64,000 bases of DNA from Clostridium_AD frigoriphilum. GTDB lineage: Bacteria > Bacillota > Clostridia > Clostridiales > Clostridiaceae. Shown here one piece after another: positions 26,875-35,930 of the stretch. The stretch's first letter is position 1. Each line of letters begins with the position of its first letter. A program made the position numbers and the translations under genes. The stretch covers positions 1 to 64,000 of the forward strand of contig NZ_JAZHFS010000005.1 of assembly GCF_036541405.1 (NCBI RefSeq), in the 5' to 3' direction. The notes beneath the pieces were generated by a model. That model saw only the letters and a program-made list of their open reading frames with translations. It was not told the origin of the DNA and did no database searches.

Positions 26875-27579
26875 ATGTTTTATTGTCCAAAAAATTATAA
26901 TGATCCGTATTCTTTATATAGAGATAACCTTTTTTATAGGGATAACTCTCTATATAGGGTTGCGACCATGAATTCGTATATCAGAGTTCTTCATTCTTCC
27001 CCTAATTCCCCCGCTGTTGATGTGTATATTAATGATATATTAAAGTTCAGAAATCTTACGTATGGTACTTTTACAGATTATGTGGAGGTTATATCCGGTG
27101 ATTACAATATAAAATTGTATCCTGCTGGCACTAAAATCACACCTGTACTTAATAAGAATATTTTTATCCCGAAAGAAAAGATTTATACGGTCGCAGCAAT
27201 TGGGACTTTGCCAAACATTGATTTGCTCTTAGTTTTAGAACCTAAAGTTAATAATCCTTCTAATAATGCTTATATTAAATTTGCTCACTTATCACCCAAT
27301 GCAGGAGCTGTTGATGTGACTCTCCCGGATGGTAAAATTCTTTTTAAGAACGTTAAATACAAAGAATCTACTGATTATATAGAAGTTCCACCTGGAACCT
27401 ATACATTAGAAGTTAGACCTACAGGTACTCAAACTATTGCTTTATATGTCCCAAACGTAAGATTAAAATCTCAACGTTTTTATACTGTATATGCTATAGG
27501 ACTTGCAGGCGGTCACCCAGGCCTTCAAGCTTTGATTCCACTAGACGGTAGTTCTTATTTAGATTTTAGGGAAGACTAA
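26875..27579 (+). CDS. DUF4397 protein with two domains
   Basis: A 234-residue protein with two DUF4397 units. The first (about 35-125) has YIRVLHSSPNSPAVDVYIND and the second (about 132-225) has YIKFAHLSPNAGAVDVTLPD; each ends with a YTVxAIG strand. DUF4397 is a beta-sandwich domain common in secreted and surface proteins of Firmicutes. There is no signal peptide: the N-terminus is Tyr/Asn/Arg-rich (SLYRDNLFYRDNSLYR), as in spore- or envelope-associated proteins. GAAGGGAG precedes the ATG. It is divergent from the stand-alone module gene. Function unknown. Confidence 0.8.
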   Translation: MFYCPKNYNDPYSLYRDNLFYRDNSLYRVATMNSYIRVLHSSPNSPAVDVYINDILKFRNLTYGTFTDYVEVISGDYNIKLYPAGTKITPVLNKNIFIPKEKIYTVAAIGTLPNIDLLLVLEPKVNNPSNNAYIKFAHLSPNAGAVDVTLPDGKILFKNVKYKESTDYIEVPPGTYTLEVRPTGTQTIALYVPNVRLKSQRFYTVYAIGLAGGHPGLQALIPLDGSSYLDFRED

Positions 27580-27580
27580 C

Positions 27581-27614
27581 CAAAAAGACAAGCGAATATT
27601 CGCTTGTCTTTTTT
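27581..27614. terminator. Bidirectional terminator
   Basis: A perfect palindromic stem, AAAAAGACAAGCGAAT and its complement, with a T-run on each strand, directly after the DUF4397 stop codon. Confidence 0.85.
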
Positions 27615-27625
27615 GGTGCTACCTA

Positions 27626-27651
27626 GTGCCACCCACGTGGCAAGTGGCATG
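27626..27651 (+). repeat. GTGCCAC hairpin repeat, copy 1
   Basis: GTGCCACCCACGTGGCAAG followed by TGGCATG; TGCCAC pairs with GTGGCA over a CCAC loop. Identical in 26 bases to copy 4 at 34588. It lies just past the 5'-nucleotidase stop. Confidence 0.8.
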
Positions 27652-27664
27652 TCGGATTATTTTA

Positions 27665-30600
27665 TTATGATGCTAGAGATTTTACTCTTATTAAATCTGA
27701 ATAAGCACTATATACCTTAACTCCTTTTACTATCTTATATGATCTTATACTATAGTAATAGTTTTTATTTGAAGTAAGACCAATACTATTATACTTTGTA
27801 ATCTTTGGAGCTGATATTAATACGTATGGACCGGCACTTGCTGTTGCTCTGTAAACCCCATACCCATTTGCCCCGGTTACTTTATCCCAGCTAATACTAA
27901 TACTATTTTTTGATGGTACTAGTTTTATTGCTGTTGGTACATCAATAATATTAGTTGAAGCATCTTGCTGAACCTTAGTTGTTGATATTTTCCAATTATT
28001 TGATAAAGTAGGTGTTATCGTCCCTTTATCTTGAACGTATTTGAACATAATGTTTCTAATCTGTCCATCATCTCCTAGTACTTTTGCTGAATCATAGAAA
28101 GTCGCGTCTATTGTAGCTTTACTTCCAGGTGTAAATCCAGCAGCTGCCATAAACCCACCGCCACCATTATATCTATAATTGTTAACCGCTACCTTTAAAA
28201 CCTGCGAATCCTTAACTAGTACTCCATTAATTTTTAAATTTTTTATTCTACTACCACTGGTTACTTTTCCTTTTGAATCTACGGTGCAAGCTTTTTGTGT
28301 TAAGTCAATATCATACGTTGCTCCATATAATTGGTCAAGATTATAATCTGCAATATTAAGTACTGAGTCTTTTACTATTGGATCAGTGGATTTTGCTACT
28401 TGTGCATAATATCTTACTGACCATTCAAGCCAATCTTTAAGCTGGCTACCCGTCATTTTTAATCCAAACAAGTAGTTTTCAAAAACATAAACTCCCATAA
28501 TATCTTGCCTTTTAACATCGCCCTTTGGTACTTTTGCAGATAAGCTTAATGGCGCTGCTATTGAAAGCGATGTACCTGCTGCATTTGCTTGCACTTTATT
28601 TACAAGTTCCATTATTGTTGAAGGCTCCGTTAATTGTTTTTCTCCTTCATATAATGCTGTTGATTTTCCTATCACTGTATTTGTATATTTAAGTGTAGCA
28701 TCTTGGTATGGCTTTGCGATTGCAAGTATTTTAGGATCAGGAGTTGTAGTCGCAGGCATGGTAACATCATATGCATCTACCCCTACATAATTACCCTTAG
28801 CGTCAATATTAAGATCTATCTGACTAAAGATTCCATCACCATTCTTTGGTTCAACTACAGGTATTACTTTTCCCTCTGGATTTGTAAATGAATAAGTTTT
28901 ACCAGTATGCGTGTGTCCACAAAGAATTGCATCAATTCCTGATACTTGCTGTGCTACCGCATCTGTTTGATTCTCTGGAATTGTATCGCTGGCTCCCTTT
29001 ATTCCACTATGAATTGATGCTATTACAACATCTGCTCCAGCTGCTTTTATTATTGGAACCCATTTTTGTGCCTCTATTACCAAGTCGTTAAAGTGAAGAC
29101 CTGCATAATGAGTTGGATCTTCCCAACTTGCTATAGTTTTAGTAGTAAGTCCTAGTACTGCGACTTTTGTTGTTTTACCATTTACAGTGAATGACTTCAT
29201 TATATAAGGCTTAACATAATTTGAATCATCCGATTTATAAGTGTTAGCTGATAATACTGCTATCTTTTCTTTATTTGCATCGCCTATAATTCTATTAAGA
29301 GTTGTTAACCCATAGTTAAATTCATGGTTACCAAGTGTCCATGTGTCATATCCCATAGCTCCCATTACCTTCATCATTGGATACTCAGATGTAGTATCTA
29401 TCATGTCATAATAATATGATAGAGGTGTTCCTTGAATTGTATCGCCAGCATCTATTAACATTGTATTTGGATTAATAGCCCTGACACTTTTAACATATGT
29501 TGAAACCTTCGCAAGTCCTACATTTGCCGCAAGTCCTGTATTATAATCTAGTGGGTATATTGCTCCATGTACATCTGATGTTCCTATTATTGATATTTTA
29601 CTAATTACATTATCTATTCTATTGTTCATTATGGCTGAAATTTTGCCATTAGCACGAACATCATCATTTAAAGCATCTCGAACTGTGTAATGAGAATCTA
29701 CTAAAGTAGCTTTTATAGTAGGATTCACGAATCCAGTAAAGCTGTCTCCACCTGTTGCTACGAAATCAGGTGCATTGACTTTAATTATATCTGTATCTTT
29801 TACAATACTGCCGTCACTTTCTCTCACTATGTTTTGTACCCTTTTTCCTAATACTTCTGGTGAAATCGTTCCATCAGTCGCTACTTTAGCTGATACGTAT
29901 GATTGTTTTGAAGAATCATAGGTGAATTTAACTCCAGAAATTTGTATACCTACTCCATCAGTTTTAACCGCTTGCTCAAATATATATTTAAGCTGTGCTC
30001 CGGTCATTGTCGTAGTACAAATAGTGTTATCAAAAGGCATAATATTAAATATTGTTCCAACAGTTACATTCCCCTGTGCAATTGGGCTTAATCTTATACC
30101 TCCGTTATTTACTATTCCCACTTCTGCTTTCGATTTTGAGTAGTTTTTCACAACGTCTGCCATCCAATTCCCAAGTTGTGACTCGCCATAAGGTGAATCA
30201 ACTTGATCTTTAGTTAAAGCAGTATCATCCTTTCCAATCACTTCATTAAATGTTGGTAATAATGCTGCACTTGCATCATCAACAATCTTCTTAGCTGTAA
30301 GGTCTATTGCGGAAGTTTCCGTTACCGTAATCGGATTCCAATTTGTACCTTTTGGTGAGAAAGCTATGATTTTTTTATCATTCCCTACAGTGATTTTCAA
30401 ATCAATATAACCTTTACCCACTGATGATGCTGTTAATGTAGGAACATCCTTATTATCAGCATCCTTGTTTACAACATCCCCAATAGTATGTGTATGTCCA
30501 CCAAATACTGCATCTACTCCATGTAATTTATTAACTGTAGCATTAAGTGATTCACCACCATCATGGACATCTAATAATACAATATCTGCCAAGCCATTAT

Positions 30601-31291
30601 CTCTTATACTTTTAGCTTCCTTATTAGTTTCTGTAGCTACATCCTTAAAATCATAAGGAGCTACTCTTGATGGCATAATTATATTTGGGGCATCTTGAAG
30701 TATTGCTCCTATTACTGCTATCCGAACTCCGTCTTTAGTAATTATCTTGTATGGTGCATAAGGTCTCTCACTTGTGCCTTTTTTGTACATATTAGCACAA
30801 ACAATACTGTAACTTGCGCCAATCATTGTTTTATCTATAGCATCAAGTCCCCAATCAAATTCATGGTTACCAAGGGCCGTAACTTCCATTCCCATGTCTG
30901 AAAACACCTTTTGAACAGGAAGTCCACGAAGCACATTAGATACTGGAGTTCCTTGGTACAAATCTCCTCCTCCAATGACGAGTGTTCTATCAGGATTTGT
31001 AGCTTTTACGTCTTTAACTATTTTAGACAATGCTGCGCCTACGGGTTTTTTATTAGTTGAATCTAAAAGTTGACCATGAAAATCTGTAATATCTACTATA
31101 TCAAATATTTTATTTGTAGTTGCTGTTACCGCTGTTGATTTTGATCCTGTTGTTGTTACCGTCTCTGCCGTTGATGTTATTATGGGATCTGCCTTTACAT
31201 TTCGGGCTCCCAAAAGCCCATTAAAATTAAATAGGACTAATGTTAATGTTATTACTAAACTAAGTAATTTTTGATGATTCTTTTTATGCAT
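27665..31291 (-). CDS. Secreted double 5'-nucleotidase/2',3'-cyclic phosphodiesterase
   Basis: A 1208-residue exported enzyme with two complete nucleotidase halves, like Bacillus YfkN. Signal peptide about 1-34. The first half (about 60-560) has the metallophosphatase motifs DFHGQ, GGDLYQGT, GNHEFDWG and GGHTHT, then a 5'-nucleotidase C-terminal domain. The second half (about 565-1105) has SDVHGAIYP, AGDTIQGTPLSYYY, GNHEFNYG and CGHTHT, closest to CpdB-type 2',3'-cyclic nucleotide 2'-phosphodiesterase. A fibronectin III-like domain ends the protein (about 1120-1205). No LPXTG is visible, so it is probably released or held by other means. Expected role: scavenging phosphate and nucleosides from extracellular nucleotides. 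GGGGGGAA precedes the ATG. Confidence 0.9.
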   Translation of the reverse strand: MHKKNHQKLLSLVITLTLVLFNFNGLLGARNVKADPIITSTAETVTTTGSKSTAVTATTNKIFDIVDITDFHGQLLDSTNKKPVGAALSKIVKDVKATNPDRTLVIGGGDLYQGTPVSNVLRGLPVQKVFSDMGMEVTALGNHEFDWGLDAIDKTMIGASYSIVCANMYKKGTSERPYAPYKIITKDGVRIAVIGAILQDAPNIIMPSRVAPYDFKDVATETNKEAKSIRDNGLADIVLLDVHDGGESLNATVNKLHGVDAVFGGHTHTIGDVVNKDADNKDVPTLTASSVGKGYIDLKITVGNDKKIIAFSPKGTNWNPITVTETSAIDLTAKKIVDDASAALLPTFNEVIGKDDTALTKDQVDSPYGESQLGNWMADVVKNYSKSKAEVGIVNNGGIRLSPIAQGNVTVGTIFNIMPFDNTICTTTMTGAQLKYIFEQAVKTDGVGIQISGVKFTYDSSKQSYVSAKVATDGTISPEVLGKRVQNIVRESDGSIVKDTDIIKVNAPDFVATGGDSFTGFVNPTIKATLVDSHYTVRDALNDDVRANGKISAIMNNRIDNVISKISIIGTSDVHGAIYPLDYNTGLAANVGLAKVSTYVKSVRAINPNTMLIDAGDTIQGTPLSYYYDMIDTTSEYPMMKVMGAMGYDTWTLGNHEFNYGLTTLNRIIGDANKEKIAVLSANTYKSDDSNYVKPYIMKSFTVNGKTTKVAVLGLTTKTIASWEDPTHYAGLHFNDLVIEAQKWVPIIKAAGADVVIASIHSGIKGASDTIPENQTDAVAQQVSGIDAILCGHTHTGKTYSFTNPEGKVIPVVEPKNGDGIFSQIDLNIDAKGNYVGVDAYDVTMPATTTPDPKILAIAKPYQDATLKYTNTVIGKSTALYEGEKQLTEPSTIMELVNKVQANAAGTSLSIAAPLSLSAKVPKGDVKRQDIMGVYVFENYLFGLKMTGSQLKDWLEWSVRYYAQVAKSTDPIVKDSVLNIADYNLDQLYGATYDIDLTQKACTVDSKGKVTSGSRIKNLKINGVLVKDSQVLKVAVNNYRYNGGGGFMAAAGFTPGSKATIDATFYDSAKVLGDDGQIRNIMFKYVQDKGTITPTLSNNWKISTTKVQQDASTNIIDVPTAIKLVPSKNSISISWDKVTGANGYGVYRATASAGPYVLISAPKITKYNSIGLTSNKNYYYSIRSYKIVKGVKVYSAYSDLIRVKSLAS

Positions 31292-31407
31292 TTAAATTCC
31301 CCCCTTAAGTAAATTTTTGACATTTCATTACATATAACATTATACCATATGATATAATATTTTACAGTTAAGAGTCTAGATTTATATGTTATTTTTATTT
31401 AACATAA

Positions 31408-31426
31408 GTGCCACCCACGTGGCAAG
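31408..31426 (+). repeat. GTGCCAC hairpin repeat, copy 2
   Basis: The same 19-base core as copies 1 and 4 (GTGCCACCCACGTGGCAAG), without the following TGGCATG. Confidence 0.75.
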
Positions 31427-31462
31427 CATCAGTTATATCTGTATATACACAAGTATATATAC

Positions 31463-31492
31463 AAAGGTATACATCTATGATAGTATACCTTT
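31463..31492. promoter_or_regulatory. Perfect inverted repeat upstream of the PfoR/EIIC-like gene
   Basis: AAAGGTATAC and GTATACCTTT separated by 10 bases, about 115 bases before the start codon. It could be an operator or an RNA hairpin; no regulator is identified. Confidence 0.4.
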
Positions 31493-31605
31493 ATGTAGAT
31501 ATATTATAATTATTTATGGTAATACTAACACAATCTATATTAATGCTACAAAAATATATTTCATATCCATCCACATTAAATTTTGTATTTTATTAGGGGG
31601 AAATC

Positions 31606-32631
31606 ATGGAAAAATTCAAACTATTTGCGAAGAAAATCTTTAAAAGAGACTTTATCGACGCGCTTAGCGCAATGGCCTTAGGTTTATTTGCATCATTAAT
31701 TATCGGACTAATTTTAAGTCAATTATCAAAGATACCTGGACTCACCTTCCTTAAAGAGTTTACAGAAATCATTTCATCTAAATCCCCTGTAGTTGGTTGT
31801 ACCATAGGCGTAGCTGTAGCTTGGGGCTTAAAAGTTACTCCACTTACAATGTTCTCCTCCGCTGCAACTGGTGCTTTCGGATATATGTATATGGGTGGCG
31901 GTCCAGTTGGGGCATTCGTTGCAGCCCTTATAGGTGCAGAACTCGGGAACCTAGTTGCTGGTAAAACAAAACTTGATATTCTTATAGTTCCAATTGTTAC
32001 TATTGTTGCTGGAAGTATAGCAGGTAAATTCGTAGGCCCTTTTATTTCAGCTTTTATGACGCATTTAGGTTCAGTAATAAACTCTGCAACTACTCTTATG
32101 CCTATTCCTATGGGTATCGCTGTAGCTACTTTAATGGGCATGACACTTTCATCGCCTATTAGTAGTGCTGCAATTGCAATCTCATTAAACATGTCTGGAC
32201 TTGCAGCCGGAGCTGCAACTGTGGGTTGTAGTGCTCAAATGATAGGTTTTGCAGTGGCAAGTTTTAGAGAAAATAAGACAGGTGGTTTAATAGCTCAGGG
32301 CCTTGGTACCTCAAAGCTTCAATTACCTAACATATTGCGCCGGCCTCTAATTTGGATACCTCCAACACTTGCCGGTGCAATACTCGGCCCCTTATCTACC
32401 ACTGTTTTTGCTATGAAAAATAATTCCATAGGTGCAGGTATGGGTACAAGTGGCTTTGTCGGTCAATTTGGAACCCTTGCCGCTATGGAAGGAAGCGCAC
32501 CAACATATATTATAGTCTTAAAAATATTATTATTACATTTTATAGCCCCTGCTGCTCTAACCCTACTTTTCTCAGAAATTATGAGAAAGAAAGGGCTTAT
32601 AAAAGAGGGTGACATGAAACTGAAACTATAG
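31606..32631 (+). CDS. PfoR/EIIC_2-type membrane protein
   Basis: A 341-residue polytopic membrane protein of the PTS EIIC_2 family (the group that includes Clostridium perfringens PfoR). About eight to nine hydrophobic segments are separated by Gly-rich turns (GYMYMGGGPVGAFVAALIGAELGN). Conserved stretches include MPIPMGIAVATLMGM and SSPISSAAIAISLNMSGLAAGAA. Only the IIC part is present; no IIA or IIB gene is nearby. It is therefore either a transporter using partners elsewhere or a regulator-like orphan. GGGGGAAATC precedes the ATG. Substrate unknown. Confidence 0.8.
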   Translation: MEKFKLFAKKIFKRDFIDALSAMALGLFASLIIGLILSQLSKIPGLTFLKEFTEIISSKSPVVGCTIGVAVAWGLKVTPLTMFSSAATGAFGYMYMGGGPVGAFVAALIGAELGNLVAGKTKLDILIVPIVTIVAGSIAGKFVGPFISAFMTHLGSVINSATTLMPIPMGIAVATLMGMTLSSPISSAAIAISLNMSGLAAGAATVGCSAQMIGFAVASFRENKTGGLIAQGLGTSKLQLPNILRRPLIWIPPTLAGAILGPLSTTVFAMKNNSIGAGMGTSGFVGQFGTLAAMEGSAPTYIIVLKILLLHFIAPAALTLLFSEIMRKKGLIKEGDMKLKL

Positions 32632-32633
32632 TT

Positions 32634-32656
32634 CCACTGCCACGTGGCGTGGCAAG
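32634..32656 (+). repeat. GTGCCAC hairpin repeat, variant copy 3
   Basis: TGCCAC and GTGGCA form the same 6-bp stem as the other copies but the loop is GTGGC instead of CCAC. Located 3 bases past the EIIC-like stop. Confidence 0.6.
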
Positions 32657-32674
32657 TTCTAAATTTATAAAAGA

Positions 32675-32715
32675 TAAGGAGATGATTTCCGTATTTGACG
32701 GAAATCATCTCCTTA
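32675..32715. terminator. Terminator shared by convergent genes
   Basis: An 18-bp perfect stem (TAAGGAGATGATTTCCGT and its complement, 5-nt loop) between the convergent EIIC-like and chemoreceptor genes. Confidence 0.85.
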
Positions 32716-32728
32716 TAGTTTTCTCCTT

Positions 32729-34429
32729 TTATAACTTGAATTTATTACCTATATCAAGTATTTCTCCAGTCATTGAATTTAATATATGTGCGGTAGCCGC
32801 AACCTCCTGGGATGAAGCATTTAATTGCTCTGACGCAGCCGCAATTTCCTGCGCAGAAGCAGATATTTCTTCTGCAATTGCAGAGCTCGACTCTATCTTA
32901 TCAATAATAATATTTTTATCTTTATTTATAGTTGAAATTGAGTCATTGACTTCCACAATTTTAGGAATTACGTCACTCACAGCGACTAATATTCCTCTAA
33001 AAGAATCAGTTGCGGAGTTAATAACTATAACTTGATTACTTATTTCTGATAACATTATATCTGTAGAACTAGTAATAATCTTATTTTCATTAGAAATAGT
33101 ATTAATAAGTCCATTTATGCTCTCGGATGATTCCTTTGATTGTTCTGCAAGCTTTCTAATCTCATCAGCTACAACAGAAAATCCCCTACCGGCTTCACCA
33201 GCTCTAGCTGCTTCTATAGCAGCATTCAATGCCAATAAATTTGTTTGCTCGGAAATGCCCTTTATATAATCTGTTATCTCATTAACCTTATTTAAATTAA
33301 CCCCTAAAAGATTAAACCTTGTGGTAAAATCGTCAAAAGCATCCTTAACTTTTTTAATTGAGCTTATTAACGATTCCATTCCTTCACTACTTTCACTTGC
33401 CATTGTATTTATATAACCAGAAGATTGATTTACATTGCTAATTTTCAAAGCAATTAATTCTATTTCATCTCCAAAACTATTTAATAAGGAAGTAATGCTC
33501 ATCATATCACTGGCTTGATTACCCGTACCACCAGCAACTTCTTGAATAGAATTTGCTATATTTTCTGACACAGAACTCATTTCGGTGGAAATGCCCAATA
33601 AATTAGAAGAGGAAGAGTCTACCATTTTAGAACTATCTTGAAGTTTTTGAACAATTTCTTTAAGATTTAGGATCATAGCATTAACGTAATCCGCAATTTC
33701 ACCAAATTCATCTTTAGATTTTACTATACACGTGCCTTCTAAGTTACCCTTCGCAACTGAATTTAAAGACGTAGAAATTATATTTATATTTTTCTTAAGT
33801 GTGTTTACAAAAACAACTACAAGAATAATCGACAATATTAAAATCACAATATTTATCATTAAGATTTTTAACATTAAACTAGTAATATTATTATTAATAC
33901 TTGCCTTGCTAACACCTACAAACCAAATACCAACTACCTTACCTGTACCATCCTTAATAGGAACGTATTTTGCTTGATATAATTCATTAAGAATTGTAGC
34001 TTCGCCAACGTACACTTGTCCACTTTTCAGTACTATATTCGCCACTTTATCAGAGACCTTTGTTCCTATTGCTCTTGTACCATCTGCTTGTAGGACATTA
34101 GTTGATATTCTTGTGTCCCCTGAAAATATTGTGGCAAGGTTGCCTGTACCTTTTTTAACAATATCAACAAAATCAGTGTCACCATTTATGATTTTATCAC
34201 CCTTATATAATTTGTCTCCTTCTAATTTCCATTCTCCTGGATATTTTTCTGACAATAAGGAATATCCTATATCACTCGATGAGTTTAACGACCCATTAAT
34301 ATCTTTGAAAGCCAATGATTTCATTTCTGTATAAACTATTATAAGAACAAGTATACTCAATAATACTAAAAGTGAAATAAATATGCCTAAAATTTTACCT
34401 CTTAACTTAATTTTAAATTTTGTCTTCAT
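32729..34429 (-). CDS. Methyl-accepting chemotaxis protein
   Basis: A 566-residue membrane chemoreceptor. Transmembrane helix 1 is about 9-31. A periplasmic-side single Cache-type sensor follows (about 40-185, with PIKDGTGKVVGIWFVGVSK near its end). Transmembrane helix 2 is about 187-210 and a HAMP region about 211-263. The cytoplasmic signalling domain contains the conserved tip EQTNLLALNAAIEAARAGEA and ends in a coiled coil rich in ASAQEIAAASEQLNASSQEV. It should pass ligand sensing to CheA/CheW. The ligand is unknown; this type of Cache domain often binds small organic acids. Single gene, GGGGGAAA before the ATG. Confidence 0.93.
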   Translation of the reverse strand: MKTKFKIKLRGKILGIFISLLVLLSILVLIIVYTEMKSLAFKDINGSLNSSSDIGYSLLSEKYPGEWKLEGDKLYKGDKIINGDTDFVDIVKKGTGNLATIFSGDTRISTNVLQADGTRAIGTKVSDKVANIVLKSGQVYVGEATILNELYQAKYVPIKDGTGKVVGIWFVGVSKASINNNITSLMLKILMINIVILILSIILVVVFVNTLKKNINIISTSLNSVAKGNLEGTCIVKSKDEFGEIADYVNAMILNLKEIVQKLQDSSKMVDSSSSNLLGISTEMSSVSENIANSIQEVAGGTGNQASDMMSITSLLNSFGDEIELIALKISNVNQSSGYINTMASESSEGMESLISSIKKVKDAFDDFTTRFNLLGVNLNKVNEITDYIKGISEQTNLLALNAAIEAARAGEAGRGFSVVADEIRKLAEQSKESSESINGLINTISNENKIITSSTDIMLSEISNQVIVINSATDSFRGILVAVSDVIPKIVEVNDSISTINKDKNIIIDKIESSSAIAEEISASAQEIAAASEQLNASSQEVAATAHILNSMTGEILDIGNKFKL

Positions 34430-34587
34430 CTTTGAATTTCCCCCTTTTTTAACCCGCCATTATATTCTACTATTCTACTTATACTACAGATTTCCTTCAA
34501 ATTTTATATAAATTAGAACAAAATATATTATAATATAAGAAAAAAGAGTAAAAAAGCTGCAGGTTTGAGTTCACCTGAAGAAACATA

Positions 34588-34613
34588 GTGCCACCCACGT
34601 GGCAAGTGGCATG
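34588..34613 (+). repeat. GTGCCAC hairpin repeat, copy 4
   Basis: Identical to copy 1 over 26 bases. It lies between the chemoreceptor start and the toxin gene terminator. Confidence 0.8.
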
Positions 34614-34626
34614 TTTATAAGTTAAA

Positions 34627-34667
34627 GAAAGCCCGTACAATACAGTTAATGTATTGTACGGGCTTTC
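34627..34667 (-). terminator. Terminator of the toxin-antitoxin operon
   Basis: GAAAGCCCGTACAATAC pairs perfectly with its complement (7-nt loop) and is followed on the minus strand by TTTAA-rich sequence. Confidence 0.8.
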
Positions 34668-34759
34668 CTTGTGTTAATTCAAACTTTAAGCTTTCTTATA
34701 TATATGATACTTTGTTATACTCTATAAAATATATTTTGTTGTAACCTGCCAGCTTGATG

Positions 34760-35071
34760 CTATTCATGGTCATTTAATAATGACATATAATCTCTCTTAC
34801 CATGTAAAATTCGTTGAATTGATACTACACTCTGCTCATAAATATAAAAAATAATATACTGACCAGAAATAATATATCGGTACTTACTCTTAAGTCTTAT
34901 TTTGTACATTAACATAACTCCCATCTCTGGGTAATCCGCTAAGGTTTCAATTTTATCAATAATATCTTTAACCGTTTTTATTCCTGCTTCAATACTATCT
35001 TCAGATATATATTTTTTTATTTCCTTCAAATCAGTTGTAGCTAAAGGGTTAATTCTAATATTAACTATCAT
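34760..35071 (-). CDS. RelE/ParE family toxin
   Basis: A 103-residue protein of the RelE/ParE superfamily: an N-terminal strand IRINPLATTDLKEIKKYI, a helix, then LADYPEMG, the KYRYIISGQYIIFYIYE beta-strands and the terminal RILHGKRDY segment. RILHGKRDY is typical of the ParE/RelE-like group. Toxins of this group either cut mRNA at the ribosome or poison gyrase; the sequence alone does not decide. The gene starts 2 bases after the antitoxin gene, the usual arrangement. Confidence 0.9.
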   Translation of the reverse strand: MIVNIRINPLATTDLKEIKKYISEDSIEAGIKTVKDIIDKIETLADYPEMGVMLMYKIRLKSKYRYIISGQYIIFYIYEQSVVSIQRILHGKRDYMSLLNDHE

Positions 35072-35073
35072 TT

Positions 35074-35322
35074 CTAAACCCCCACGCTATTTTTCAAATC
35101 ATTTAATGTCTGCCATTCGTCTCCTGTTTTAATAACTTCTTCAGCTTCATTTAATTTTGTAAGAAGCTTCATAATGGTTTGTTGTCTCTCATACTCTTCT
35201 ATATCAACAACAACATATTTACCTCTTCCATTTTTAGTAAGGAACACAGGTTCACCATTTTGGCAATCCTTTAAAACCTCATTATAATTTCTTAGATCTG
35301 ATATTGGCTTTATATTTGGCAT
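35074..35322 (-). CDS. Phd/YefM family antitoxin
   Basis: An 82-residue antitoxin with the Phd/YefM N-terminal fold: PNIKPISDLRNYNEVLKDC, then EPVFLTKNGRGKYVVVDIEEYE, followed by an acidic helical tail (LNEAEEVIKTGDEW) that would wrap the toxin. It is expected to repress its own operon. GGAGGTGATTC precedes the ATG. Confidence 0.92.
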   Translation of the reverse strand: MPNIKPISDLRNYNEVLKDCQNGEPVFLTKNGRGKYVVVDIEEYERQQTIMKLLTKLNEAEEVIKTGDEWQTLNDLKNSVGV

Positions 35323-35505
35323 AGAATCACCTCCGTATAATGTTGTTATTATTGTATGCTAATTTTACTTAAAATACAACAGCAAATTAACAATTAGCAT
35401 TTTATCTGCTATTACATTAACATTGTAGATGTATGCTAACTTTTGAATACCTTTTATATCACTCACTATTTTTTATTTTCTTTCTTAATCATATTTTTTT
35501 GTATT

Positions 35506-35550
35506 AAAAAGGTTGCAGATGAACCTATTATAATTCACCTACAACCTTTA
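35506..35550 (-). terminator. Terminator of the degV-padR operon
   Basis: TAAAGGTTG-AG-TGAA pairs with its complement across a short loop, followed by a run of A/T on the minus strand. Confidence 0.65.
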
Positions 35551-35555
35551 ATATT

Positions 35556-35930
35556 TTAATTATACAAATCATTATAAATTATTTTAAATACTTCTAGAGC
35601 TTCTTCAATCTTATCACGTAGTAAGTATTTTTTATTTTCTAATTCTAATCTACCTTGCTCTGTGATTTTGTAAATTTTTTGTGCTTTTTTAGATTCGTTC
35701 CACTCTCCAACTACTAGTTTATCTTTTTCCAGTTTTTTTAAAAGAGGATATATTCCGCCTGTACTAGGAATCCAATGACCATTTGTTCTCTCGCCTATTT
35801 TATGAGATATATCATTTCCATTAGTTTCTCCGAGGCTTAGAGTATATAACACATACAAAGGTAGTAATCCTTTTGTGAATACTTGACCCACTGCTTCTTT
35901 TTCCTTTTTATCTAAGGTTCCTCTATGCAA
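35556..35930 (-). CDS. PadR family transcriptional regulator
   Basis: A 124-residue winged-helix DNA-binding protein. The PadR pattern is visible: LLPLYVLYTLSLGETNGNDISHKI, then STGGIYPLLKKLEKDKLV and the wing KAQKIYKITEQG. A C-terminal helix would mediate dimerisation. The likely start is a TTG codon (before HRGTLDKKE) inside the end of the degV gene, with a 19-base overlap, so the two are coupled. Its target is unknown and may be its own operon. Confidence 0.85.
   Translation of the reverse strand: MHRGTLDKKEKEAVGQVFTKGLLPLYVLYTLSLGETNGNDISHKIGERTNGHWIPSTGGIYPLLKKLEKDKLVVGEWNESKKAQKIYKITEQGRLELENKKYLLRDKIEEALEVFKIIYNDLYN

Larger units (their letters stand above)
31292..31605. other. Divergent promoter region
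   Basis: Lies between the divergent nucleotidase and PfoR/EIIC-like genes. It contains one GTGCCAC hairpin and a perfect 10-bp inverted repeat, listed separately. No gene is seen. Confidence 0.5.

Noticed and set aside
31386..31643. Plus-strand 85-codon ORF before the EIIC-like gene
   Set aside because: It spans a divergent promoter region and overlaps the true start in another frame; the composition is that of AT-rich noncoding DNA.
31719..32192. 157-codon minus-strand ORF
   Set aside because: Antisense to the EIIC-like membrane protein, whose hydrophobic pattern and family motifs are clear.
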